Shown in pieces: positions 10,101 through 19,615 of a DNA stretch of 64,000 nt (position 1 is the first letter of the stretch; every line of letters begins with the position of its first letter). The notes under the pieces are model-generated. The model saw only the letters and a list, made by a program, of their open reading frames with translations, searched no databases and was not told the DNA's origin. Made by a program: the position numbers and the translations under genes. The DNA is from Colias croceus (taxonomy: Eukaryota; Arthropoda; Insecta; Lepidoptera; Pieridae), in assembly GCF_905220415.1 (NCBI RefSeq), contig NC_059558.1, forward strand, positions 7,142,501 to 7,206,500, in the 5' to 3' direction.

Positions 10101-12723
10101 ATCTTCTACGGCTCCACGGAGTTGGATGCTGTGCTGGAAACGCCGAAGTCCTGGCCCACCACTGATGCTGATGATGTTGTTGTAAGTGCTTTCAAAAGAT
10201 GAATATTATATCCCTTTGCAAAAAGATAAAGTTTACTCAAGGATACTTACCTACCGGGATTATATCGAAGTAAAGGTGTTTTATCCTATCCCAGGTAACA
10301 AGTTACAAAATACGGGAGCATTTAAATATTCTTATCACTAACATTTACTGTAAAGAAAATAAATAGGTATTCCAAATTTATTAATTCACTTCTTTCGTTA
10401 TGTATTTCATACCTAAAATATGAGGATCGTTTCTAATGTTCATTTAGATTACGACAATATTCAATCGTGAAAAGAATTTATTCTATTCTATGTTTAGAGC
10501 AATTAGCAAATGAATTAATTATTTCTCAAACAAAATATTATTTTCTAGATGTATCCTAAAGGAATTCGTAAGCAATTAGAATGGCTTCATCACAAATACG
10601 GAAATATAACCTTCCTGATAACAGAAAACGGCTGTGCAAGTCGCAGTGATGACAATGACCAAGACAGAATAGCCTTTATTAAAAGCTATTTAGAGCAGGT
10701 ACCTAACACTTTTATTGATTCAGTTATTCCTTTAAAATTTCAGAATATACAGGATGGAAATTTTACAATGGGCCCTGAATGGAAAGTACTTACTTACCTA
10801 CTTCAAAATTTTTCAACAACGAATTTTTCTTTCAGCAAAATTTGTTATATTATCAAGTTGTGTTTGTATTTCAACTTTCAAGTAGTTACTTCCTCTCCAG
10901 AGCCAATTGAAAATATCCACCCTGTATATTGCATATAACTAGTAGTATGTGTGAACATGTTCTAAAAAGTCTTGTCAAATTGGTTATTTTTTTAATCGGA
11001 ATGTGACAGGAGTAAAAAATCGTCAATGTTGATTTCAAACACTGATTTCAAATAACTACTAGTCAACTGAAAAAAACATGATTGCCGCTTTTAAAACTTA
11101 ACCAAACTGAGTAAAGTTTAACAAGAACACATCCATTTCTTAATTTTTTGTTCAGACTATATATTTTAATAACGACTATCTTTATTTTTTAGGTATCCCT
11201 TGCTATTAAAGAAGGTATTCATGTAGAAGGATACACTGTGTGGTCACTGATGGATAACTTTGAATGGCTTTTTGGTTACAAGTAAGTTTAATTTATAAGT
11301 TTAAATTGTTGCTAACTGGCAACACTGTGAAATATATACTCATTGCCTCATTGGAGTATTTTATGAGAAAGATTGAATTTTGTCTATGGATAAAAGAGAA
11401 TAAACTACAAAAACAGCAAAACTATATCCAAATATCCGTTATCGAAGCGAGATTTCCATAATATTATGGAGACCGGGTTTGGTTGTCTCACGGGTTGGTT
11501 GTCACAGGGGTCTTAACACAAAACTGAACTATCGAATAAGTCTGTTGAACAGCGTGGCAAGAGCGATACAGTGACAACGCTGTCCCCACTTCGCGTCAGA
11601 CCGCTCCGATCTACCGTGAGGGCCTCACACGAGTTTATTGTTTTCGCACAGCAAAAGTAAATTTTTGTGCTGCTGTGTCGAACCTCGTTATTATACCTTC
11701 TTGTTTCACAGTAATAATCTTTCAGTTCATTTAATGATGATGAAATGTGTTTTATAATATCGTAGTACAGTTTTTTAGATATTCATTGACCGGAATTTAT
11801 TTTCAATGTTTTTTTTCTAAAACGTGATATGGGGCTCGTTGTCACAAATTTTCGGGGGCTGGTTGTCACATGTCAACCAGCTCCCTGTATGCGAGCTGAC
11901 TTTATTTGCGTTTTGAGGTTGTTTGTTTCAGCCGTTAATTTTCAATCAACACCGGAAAATCACCCTAACAAACCTGCTGGAAGTCCATATATCCTTGATG
12001 ACTCTTGATTTTATTGACTCACGTTTATTAAGTATTATTTGCTAAAATTGTGATTCTTAATATTCAGACTGAAATAAAGACTGTCTACGGTTTCATTTGG
12101 TTAAGAGTTCTTAATTAAAAACTATTCCGTAAAATTATAAGACCAAAAAGTGACTTTCTATTTATAAATTGCCTGTTATTTAGTATGTGACTACCTACCC
12201 TAGGCATTGTGACAACCATCCCTGACCCGGGGTTATAAGTCACATTTTTCTTTAGGGTGAAAATACAAAATATTTCTACAACTGATAATATAATACAAAA
12301 ATACGTTTATTTATTTTGTAACAGAATAATTACACTATCGTTTGGTATACAAATATCATTCCTAAACAACGTATTTTGGAAGTTACATAAAAAAAGTTAA
12401 AAATGTGACTTTCATCCCCGCTCTCCCCTACAATCTAAAAAAACACTATTAATATAATGATAAATCACCCAGAAAATTTTGTTTATTTTTTATTTTTCAG
12501 AACTAAATACGGGTTATACAAAGTCGACTTCAATGATCCTCAGCGAAGAAGAACACCACGTGCGTCGGCGCATTATTACGCAAATGTCATCAAAACCAGA
12601 ACAACAGATTTCCCGACGAATATAAGACATAAAAAAAAATATTATAATAATCGCTCGAACGCGAAAAGCCTTCACAGCCATAATATATTGTTATTTATTT
12701 TATGTTGGTTATGTGTAAAATAA
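4196..12723 (+). CDS. Glycoside hydrolase family 1 (beta-glucosidase / myrosinase-like), complete, 11 exons
   Basis: Exons: 4196-4224, 5217-5320, 6396-6543, 6786-6952, 8112-8372, 8909-8997, 9432-9579, 10018-10181, 10549-10698, 11193-11281, 12501-12723. All junctions are GT-AG and phases close exactly to 523 aa, the usual GH1 length. Residues 1-18 (MTFRVLVVF...) form a signal peptide, so the enzyme is secreted or lumenal. Motifs in order: FGAATSAYQIEGGW near the N-terminus, RFSISWSRLLP, LYHYDLPQ, TINEP with acid/base Glu184, ITENG with nucleophile Glu396, and WSLMDNFEWLFGYKTKYGLY. It should hydrolyse beta-glycosides by the retaining mechanism; the substrate cannot be read from sequence (lepidopteran GH1s include digestive glucosidases and thioglucosidase-like proteins). 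Odd points: the C-terminus is a basic stretch followed by a hydrophobic tail (NILLFILCWLCVK), and the stop codon overlaps an AATAAA. Introns hold many transposon remnants. It is a tandem paralogue of the exon at 458-758. Confidence 0.92.
5355..5561. mobile_element. MITE with TTA target duplication (PIF/Harbinger-like)
   Basis: Ends are GGGCCGATTTTTCAATCC and the inverse GGATTGAAAAATCAGCCC, flanked on both sides by TTA (5352-5354, 5562-5564). An internal palindrome (ACTAAACTACCATTT / AAATGGTAGTTTAGT) lies near 5480-5512. It sits in GH1 intron 2. The 3-bp T-A-rich duplication fits PIF/Harbinger-type elements; the superfamily is inferred. Confidence 0.6.
5575..5720. repeat. MITE-like repeat, second family member
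   Basis: Starts with CTTACCACAAAA and ends with TTTTGTGGAAACC, so the ends are inverted, with inner CAGGGTTTAACTTTAA and CCCTGGTTTAAAGTTA blocks. It is related to 2158-2302 and lies in GH1 intron 2. Confidence 0.5.
6221..6362. mobile_element. MITE with TTTCCAC termini
   Basis: The outer arms TTTCCACCAGAGATGTGCGA and the inverse TCGCACATCTAGTGGAAA continue into GGATGCGTA / TACGCATCC. It ends about 35 bp before the acceptor of GH1 exon 3. A diverged relative with similar ends is at 46429-46585. Confidence 0.6.
7193..7464. repeat. Fold-back repeat with an embedded direct duplication
   Basis: An 88-bp unit (CGTACAAAATCAAATGACCA onward, ending TTTTTGTACGG) occurs at 7193-7280 and again at 7331-7419. 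The second copy is the loop of a hairpin whose arms are 7279-7340 and 7410-7464 (for example GCAGTATAGAAACA / TTTCTATACTGC). It lies in GH1 intron 4. Confidence 0.65.
7827..7975 (-). mobile_element. Helitron-like element, 3' part
   Basis: Read on the minus strand it ends in GGGCGAAGCCGCGGGGGTAAGCTAG, the hairpin plus CTAG terminus of the dispersed family. The copy at 39962-40141 shares its internal sequence (CGCATCAAAATCCGTTGCG). It lies in GH1 intron 4. Confidence 0.55.
8466..8721 (-). mobile_element. Non-autonomous Helitron-like element
   Basis: On the minus strand it begins TCCATACTTACC, contains the shared TTACTTTCGCATT-type start and ACTGAACCAATTTGCATG core, and ends in the GGGCGAAGCCGCGG hairpin and CTAG before a T. 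It lies in GH1 intron 5. Confidence 0.6.
9100..9300. repeat. MITE-like repeat with GAAGTGAAAACTTC end
   Basis: The GAAGTGAAAACTTCTTTAG end resembles the termini of elements at 40364-40530 and 45758-45912. The inner part is diverged and the second end (TTTTCACTTC near 9255) is weaker. It lies in GH1 intron 6. Confidence 0.4.
9612..9849 (-). mobile_element. Non-autonomous Helitron-like element
   Basis: Minus-strand orientation: TCTACACTAATA start, (GTTT)n, ACCGATTTTAAAAATTC core, then the GCGGGCAAAGCCGCAGG hairpin and CTAG. It starts only about 30 bp after the donor of GH1 exon 7. It is closely related to 53488-53710. Confidence 0.6.
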
Positions 12724-12724
12724 A
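12719..12724 (+). terminator. Polyadenylation signal overlapping the GH1 stop codon
   Basis: AATAAA at 12719-12724 contains the TAA stop (12721-12723). If it is used, the 3' UTR would be only about 20-30 nt. Confidence 0.45.
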
Positions 12725-12773
12725 ATTCTCTTCTAAATTATTCTTATTTTGTCTCGTTTTACTGATAGTGTAG

Positions 12774-12972
12774 TCTGAATACTAATATTATAATAAAGCT
12801 TAAGAGTTTGTTTGAACGCGCTAATCTCAGGAACTACTTGTCCGATTTGAAAAATTATTTCGGTGTTAGATAGCCCATTATCGAGGAAGGTTATAGCACA
12901 GTATTACAATACCTATTATTGTATCATCACCCTAAGACAGGAGCGGAACAATACGGGTGAAACCGCGAGGCA
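12774..12972 (+). mobile_element. Degraded Helitron-like element
   Basis: Shares ACTAATATTATAA, TTTGAACGCGCTAATCTCAGG and GGTGAAACCGCGAGGCACA with the family, but the terminal CTAG is lost. Confidence 0.5.
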
Positions 12973-13030
12973 CAAGGGTCCAAGGGAAAATGACAACACG
13001 TTTTCAAGTTAAGTGGTTTTAATTTCATAA

Positions 13031-13201
13031 TCTATACTTAATATTTTGTAGAGTTAGTTTGTTTGTTTGACGCGTTTATCTCAGGCTCTGATTTGAAAAA
13101 AATTTTACATGTTTGATAGCCCATTTATCGAAGGCTATTATCATTACGCCAAGACCAACAGGAGGGGAGCCACGCGGGTGAAACCGAAAAAGCGCAGCTA
13201 G
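13031..13201 (+). mobile_element. Non-autonomous Helitron-like element
   Basis: TCTATACTTAATATT start after an A; GCCACGCGGGTGAAACCG and GCGCAGCTAG end before a T. Confidence 0.55.
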
Positions 13202-14620
13202 TAATGTATATTGCATATAAGATCTAAATATTAAATTACAATAACTTCCATTTTAATAACATGATTTAGGAAGGGTTAGTAAGAGGAATTAGGCATCATA
13301 GGTAATAATAACACGTTTATTACAAAATCATTTAATGAATAATAAAAATAACACTTTTAAAAATTGTCATGCTTATTTAAAATTTTCTTATACTTTAAGA
13401 TTTATAAATATGTATGTAAAAATTGCATTTAATGCTATAAAATAATTTTAATCTTAATAACTGGATACATTCATGTAAAAGTTGTATAAAAATAAAAGTA
13501 AAAAATTGTATAAGTACTTATTTGCATTCAATTTTAAAGAGTACCTATGGCAAAAACAAATTATTCTTATTTTTTTTTTATTGGCAGTAAATTTCCTCTT
13601 TTTTGAACAATGCCAAAAAGTCTTGCTAGAGTATATGCATAAATTACGATTTTAAAACAGCACCAAAACATGTATAAGAATAAATTTCAAGCATAGAGTG
13701 AAGATACGTTCTAGGGAAGCGCGTTCCATCTTAGACCACATCTCAGCTTAACATCAGGGGAGATTGTGGTCAAGCGCTTCCTTATACCCAATAAAAAAAA
13801 AATAGTTTGGAAAATCCAAAAGTGCACGCCTCATAATCTCATCCTTTACAATAAAATTGATTATTTATAATGAGTACACTATAAATATAAAAAAGAAATA
13901 AAATAAAACAGTTGGAAAAGTAAAGAAAGCGGTACCGTAATAATTGAGCTATTTTTCTTGTGGCCCCACCTAGATGTGAAACTGCGCAGGTTTAAGGGAC
14001 TGACTACCAACTTATTTTTTTAAACCTTGGCTTATATTATAAAGAATCGATTTTATAATGGTGAATTTTGAGTACACTATAAATATAAAAAAATAAATAA
14101 AAATATAAAGAATATATATAGATATACTAAAATTATGGAGAACAGTCGATATTTTTTTTTGTTTATTTAATAACAATTAAACCACATCGAATCAGACCCT
14201 GAAAAATGAAAGGGTTCTATTCCTAAGCATACTCAAGCGTAAGAGAAAAAAAAAAGACTCGATTAGTAAAGTATTTCGGTCGCTATCGTGTTAACAAGAA
14301 AATCCTCCGCACATACAGACACACGGACGTCCAAGACAGAACTTTTTTAAACTGTTTTTTAACTAGTTTAAATAACAAAAATGACATCAAAAATATCATG
14401 AATGTTAAAAATAGTGTTTTTTCTTAATATGTGTGTGTATGTATTATCTTACAAGTGCAATGTATGATACATAAAGACATTTTAAGTTTGAAAAATCAGA
14501 TGTTTTGCGCGAAGTGACAGTAGTACCCACCTCAACGCTTCGCTTATGAGGCGTGCAATATTATGCGAATTTTCTATAACTTGATTTTGCATTCAAATCT
14601 CCTAATAAACGATTAAAAAC
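13202..14620. other. Non-coding region downstream of GH1 and of the ankyrin ORF
   Basis: No exon is seen. A dispersed repeat fragment at about 13709-13790 (CTTAGACCACATCTCAGCTTA) matches 57612-57700 in inverted orientation. The remainder is AT-rich. Confidence 0.5.
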
Positions 14621-14626
14621 ATTTAT
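14621..14626 (-). terminator. Polyadenylation signal of the HEPN/ankyrin ORF
   Basis: TTTATT on the plus strand is AATAAA on the minus strand, 26 bases past the stop codon. Confidence 0.5.
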
Positions 14627-14651
14627 TTTGTGTATTTGTGACTAGCGCACT

Positions 14652-16688
14652 CTAATCGTCCATACCAAATATATTAAAATCACCAGCCTCCAACTCTATC
14701 TCTTCAGGTTTCTCTTCCATTCTCTTCTTAGATGCCTCAGCCTTAATTTCTTCGATATCTTTATAGGTGTGTCCCTGTTTGTCCTTTTCGATGTCAGCAC
14801 CGCACTCGACTAGATAGTTAACTATTTCAGAGTGACCTTTCAGAGCCGCGTAATGCAATGCCGTCATTTTATTATCTTCGTTTTTAATGTTAATATTCGC
14901 CATATTTTTTGTCAATTCTTTCATAATGTCCAGGTTGCCGTACATAGCAGCGTAGTGAATAGCTGCATTGCCGTTGTCATCGACATAGTTAATGTCTACT
15001 TTTTCCAGAATACTCGCCAAATTATCAATATCACCGTTTATTCTAACAGTTTCAATAAGTTTCAAATTCGCTTTAGTTTCCTCTTCTCTCTGTTGCTTTT
15101 TTATACGCCACGTGTGCGCTACGTATTCGGGGATTAGTTGTAAATAATTTCTCCAATGCTTGGACTCTTTAAATTTCTGAAATAATTCTTTTTCTGTGTC
15201 AGTAATACTGACAGTATCAGGGAAATTACCATCATTGTCTATATTTTCAAAACAAAATCCGCCGCTTTTTAAATCATAAATTGCTTGTACTGATTCCAAG
15301 TCTTCAACAAATTCTAATGATTTGTTTATTATTTCTCCTGGAAGATCATTTGTGTCCAAAACTTCGCCGATTACTTCAAGCAAAGCATTACCGTGCGCTA
15401 AAACGTTACGCATGTTGATTTCAGTCAGTAATTTGTTCTGTTTCTGTATTGTTTCTATTCGCTTACATTTAGCCGATATGTTAAGCAGATCAATTAGGAT
15501 CATTTCCAAACAAATTCTAAATTGGGCATTATATTTATACTGTACTACTAAAAGGTCACGGTGTTGCTTATTTATTATATTTGAAAGTAAGGTTATCCTT
15601 TCCAAGTAACACTTTAATAATTCTGGTTCTCGATCTGCAACATGCAAGCTATGAATAATTTTCGCTGATAGTTCATCAAATGGCTCAATTGCCAATGCGG
15701 TTTTAATATTTTTTTCCATATCAGCACAAAAGCTCTTTCCAATTTTACAAAACATTGGTCTTTGGCTCTTATGACATTTGGGAATGTTATTGGATATATA
15801 TTTAATTTCCTCTTGGGTTATGAATTGTTTCATATTCAGAATTGCATTGAATTCCTTTATGCCATCAAATGTGTGAACAGCACTTATATTTGCCGATTGA
15901 GCTTTTGGCGAACAATGTTGTTCTATTAACTTCAGTAATCTTTCAACATTATCTTTCATGTCCTTATGCTTGTATCCATTGCGACAAAGTTGTTCGTAAT
16001 TATAAGAAAACATGCTGAATTTTAATTCTGCACTGGTGTCATCAAAACTCTTTGTCTTTATAATTAAGAATTCAAATAATCTCTCTATAGTGTCCCACAA
16101 CACCTCTACATCTATATAATTGTCAATAAAATTGGATAATGTGTCGCGAATGTCAGCATTATTTGCGGAGTTTAAAAGATGTTTTAAATCTATAACATCT
16201 TTAGAATTTGGATAATCACTTAATGTATCAAGAGCTAAACTATTTCTCAAATTTGTCCATTGATTGCTCTGATATATTACCTTTTGGAGTAAGTCATTTA
16301 TTACTTTTTCATAGTGACTAAATTTTTTTGTCAAAAACATACGTATTCTCCTCATTTCTTGGCCATCTTTCTTGCTAAGCATATTAAAATCATGGTTAAT
16401 ATGCCCAACTTCTATCATAAGGCTTCTGGATAAACCATGTTTACTCCATGTCTCTGTATAAAATCTATCTAAAAATATTCTTTCCATCAAATGATACATA
16501 CAGCCTCCCAGAAACTGTGAATAGCAAGAGTATAAATAATTAGGCAAATCGATTTTACCTTCTATCTCGTCTCGTCTATCAGACAAAATTTTGAAGCCGA
16601 ACTTAATGAGGGATCTGTTCACGAAATATCTATTTATACTAATCACTTTTCGTATGGCATCTCTTAAGGACGCTGTCACAAATCTGCG
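14652..16688 (-). CDS. HEPN-motif and ankyrin-repeat protein, C-terminal part (no obvious start codon)
   Basis: One open frame of about 675 codons. The frame opens after TAA at 16689-16691 and has no ATG near its 5' end; the usual call at 16679 is a GTG. It is therefore probably an internal or last exon, or a 5'-truncated gene. Numbering from that GTG, residues 1-400 are predominantly helical with no family I recognise. Residues 421-435 read INMRNVLAHGNALLE: Arg424-Asn425 and His429 match the RNxxxH active-site signature of HEPN nucleases. Residues 535-635 hold two or three ankyrin repeats (NAAIHYAAMYGNLDIMKEL; TALHYAALKGHSEIVNYLVE). The tail (655-675) is acidic. HEPN proteins are often RNases; RNase activity here is inference. 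The frame upstream at 19616-21217, same strand, looks like the N-terminal half of the same kind of protein, and the two share a short homologous segment where one ends and the other begins. Confidence 0.75.
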   Translation of the reverse strand, partial: RRFVTASLRDAIRKVISINRYFVNRSLIKFGFKILSDRRDEIEGKIDLPNYLYSCYSQFLGGCMYHLMERIFLDRFYTETWSKHGLSRSLMIEVGHINHDFNMLSKKDGQEMRRIRMFLTKKFSHYEKVINDLLQKVIYQSNQWTNLRNSLALDTLSDYPNSKDVIDLKHLLNSANNADIRDTLSNFIDNYIDVEVLWDTIERLFEFLIIKTKSFDDTSAELKFSMFSYNYEQLCRNGYKHKDMKDNVERLLKLIEQHCSPKAQSANISAVHTFDGIKEFNAILNMKQFITQEEIKYISNNIPKCHKSQRPMFCKIGKSFCADMEKNIKTALAIEPFDELSAKIIHSLHVADREPELLKCYLERITLLSNIINKQHRDLLVVQYKYNAQFRICLEMILIDLLNISAKCKRIETIQKQNKLLTEINMRNVLAHGNALLEVIGEVLDTNDLPGEIINKSLEFVEDLESVQAIYDLKSGGFCFENIDNDGNFPDTVSITDTEKELFQKFKESKHWRNYLQLIPEYVAHTWRIKKQQREEETKANLKLIETVRINGDIDNLASILEKVDINYVDDNGNAAIHYAAMYGNLDIMKELTKNMANINIKNEDNKMTALHYAALKGHSEIVNYLVECGADIEKDKQGHTYKDIEEIKAEASKKRMEEKPEEIELEAGDFNIFGMDD

Positions 16689-17208
16689 TTACTCAAATTT
16701 AGGTATCTAACGTCGCCACGTGGTTCGCGGGAACATCACGCTCACGTAAAAGACGTAAACATAGCGCATTCCATTTTATAGACCATCTTCATACTTGATA
16801 TTATTATTTTTTTTTATATTTTTATTGAAATTGATTCCAGAAGATTACTGGGAACTTTAAAAATTCATTTTGTTACTATTATTAGTAGGTACGATCCTTA
16901 TAAGTATTTTAGTGTATTCAACCAACTTAAAAAAGTGTGACTATTTTACAACAATTTGAATATGAATTGTATTATTGTATACAATATCGAAGCTTTTTAA
17001 GAAATGTATAAAATACTTTTTTAAGAATTATTATCATACATAATATTATGTTACCGGCAATATATTAAACCCGGCATTGTATGCAATTCTTAGTAAATGT
17101 ATGTTATTTCGAGAAACAGTCGGAAGGAAATAAATTAAATTCGTTACCACACATTCACATTACCTATATCTTTAAATCTGAACTTTTCCTAAGTAGCAAA
17201 CACATTTG

Positions 17209-17905
17209 CAAATGTGGGTGGTTTTTGGGGTAGCTATTAACCAATATGAGGTCAAAACTAAAATCCAAGATGGCGCCGACGAAAATTTGAAATCTTTTCG
17301 TCATGGGTGTCATTTTCAAGGAGTTGGAGTCGCTATTAATCAATATGAGGTCAAATCTAAAATCCAAAATGGCGCCGACGACAATTTGACATCATTTCGT
17401 CACGGGTGTCATTTTCATGGTTTTTGGGGTAGCTATTAACCAATATGAGGTCAAAACTAAAATCCAAGATGGCGCCGACAAAATTTTTATATATTTTCTT
17501 CATGGGTGTCATTTTTATGGTTATTGGGGTAACTATTAACGAATATGAGGTCAAAACTAAAATCCAAGATGGCGCCGACAAAAATTTTATATATTTTCTT
17601 CATGGATGTCATTTTCATGGTTATTGGGGTAGCTATTAACCAATATGAGGTCAAAACTAAAATCCAAGATGGCGCCGACGAAAATTTTACATATTTTCGT
17701 CATGGGTGTCATTTTCATGGTTATTGGGGTATCTATTAACCAATATGAGGTCAAAACTAAAATCCAAGATGGCGCCGACGAAAATTTTACATCTTTTCGA
17801 CACTGGTGTCATTTTCATGGTTTTTGGGGTAGCTATTAACCAACATGAGGTCAAAACTAAAATCGAAGATGGTGTCGACGAAACTCGTCTTTCGGCATGG
17901 GTGTC
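17209..17905 (+). repeat. Seven-copy, 100-bp tandem array (left arm of palindrome)
   Basis: The anchor TCCAAGATGGCGCCGAC recurs near 17263, 17363, 17463, 17563, 17663, 17763 and 17863, a period of 100 bp. Each unit also has GCTATTAACCAATATGAGGT and GGGTGTCATTTTCATGG. Outer copies (first two and last) are more diverged. Because 100 is not a multiple of 3, the short open frames across it shift between copies and are not coding. Confidence 0.9.
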
Positions 17906-18299
17906 ATTTTCAAAGTTTTTGAGACAGCTATTACCAAATCCCCAATGTAACCGTCGATAATTAGGTATATTTTTCTTACTCCTTTAAAGTAAACTTAAAT
18001 AAAATAATAAAAACGTTAACAACCACAGTTTTGTAGAAAATCTTAAAAAAAACAATTTTAAAGAACATTGAAATGCATATTTAGAAATTTAATATAAAAC
18101 GCAACTCTGTGGCAATAATGTTAATATTCTGACAGATATTATTAACTTTAAATATATTCTTTAAATATATTCGCTAAACTTTATTTAAAAAAAAGTTTAT
18201 CTAAAACATTTAAACAAAGAGAATAAAATAAAAAAGAACGTGTGTGCCGAGAAAACGTGTCAGGAGTGAAACTTCTTGGGCGAGATTCATAGATACCAA
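17906..18299. other. Spacer between the opposed arrays
   Basis: About 390 bp of AT-rich sequence; it would be the loop if the locus folds. The right part (18239-18299) starts a MITE-like repeat also found at 45758-45912 (CGTGTCAGGAGTGAAACTTC). Confidence 0.6.
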
Positions 18300-18985
18300 A
18301 ATCGCCGCCTTGCTCCATAACGCGACAGTATTACCATGACGCCATCTTGAAATTCGACGACCATCTTGGATTTTAGTTTTGACCTCATATTCGTTAATAG
18401 CTACCCCAAAACCATGAAAATGACACCCATCACGAAAAATGTCAAATTTTCGTCAGCGCCATCTTGGATTATAGTTTTAACCTCATATTCGTTAATAGCT
18501 ATCCCAAAAACCATGAAAATGACACCCATGATGAAAAAGATGTCAAATTTTTCGTCGGCGCCATCTTGGATTTTAGTTTTGACTTCAAATTGGTTAATAG
18601 CTACCCCAAAAACCATGAAAAGGACACCCATGACGAAAAGATGTAAAATTTTCGTCGGCGCCATCTTGGATTTCAGTTTTGACCTCATATTGGTTAATAG
18701 CTACCCCAAAAACCATGAAAATGACACTCATGACGAAAAGATGTAAAATTTTTGTCGGCGCCATCTTGGATTATAGTTTTGACCTCATATTCGTTAATAG
18801 CTACCCCAAAAACCATGAAAATGACACCTATGACGAAAAGATGTAAAATTTTCGTCGGCGCCATCTTGGATTTCAGTTTTGACCTCATATTCGGTAATAG
18901 CTACCCCAAAAACTATGAAAATGACACCCATCACGAAAAAAAGCCAAATTTTCGTCGACGCCATCTTGAATTGTTTTACCCCACC
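18300..18985 (-). repeat. Seven-copy, 100-bp tandem array (right arm, inverted)
   Basis: The reverse complement of the left-arm unit. CCATCTTGG/CCATCTTGA occurs at 18361, 18459, 18561, 18661, 18761, 18861 and 18961. With the left arm it forms a near-symmetric 7+7 inverted repeat, able in principle to fold into a hairpin with arms of about 690 bp. Confidence 0.9.
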
Positions 18986-19615
18986 AATCTATTCAACAAC
19001 CCATAAAAAAGAGGATCTCAGGCAAGGTAATTTTAAAAACATAATTTTAAATTACAAATAATTGGAATATGAAACTTGTATACAGAACTTTACTCATATA
19101 AAGTATCAAATATTTCAAATCACGAAAAAGACAGTGCACGCACAATAATCTTTTTTATTTCGTTTTTATTTTTGGCACGAGGAGCGATACACCCGTCCTT
19201 CCAAGAGCGCTTCTGAGCGCGGTCTGACGAACCGCGAGAACAAAATGTATGAAGAAATCGACAAGTATTTTTAATTTAGCTCATTATTGAAATAAAATTT
19301 TGATTTAGATTCATAAAAATTACACCATATATAAAGGACTATATATCCCTCAATAAGATATAGTTAAGAAGATAGATTAGGCTCTTAATTTTCCTAAAAT
19401 GGTACCGGTTTAGACCCCATTTTTTGCATTTTATGCGTTTATTGTGATGGAAAAAACGTATTTCAGCGACAATTTTGTATGACGTCGTACAATTTTTATA
19501 AGATGAACGTAGAGCTGAATATATTATCTTTAAATTAAGATATTACTATGTTCTCACGTGTAATTGCTTTAAGTTAAAATGGTACCGAAAAACAGCGTGT
19601 TTTTGTAAAAATACG

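Noticed and set aside
11460..12240. Recurrent GGTTGTCACA-like phrases in GH1 intron 10, suspected transposon
   Set aside because: I could not define ends, inverted repeats or a target duplication; left unannotated.
17209..18985. Regular spacing resembling a CRISPR array
   Set aside because: Whole 100-bp units are alike with no distinct unique spacers, the halves are inverted, and the host is an insect.
17206..19061. A dozen overlapping 60-126 codon open frames on both strands
   Set aside because: They arise because the 100-bp repeat lacks stops in several frames; the period is not a multiple of 3, so the frame changes from unit to unit. Not coding.
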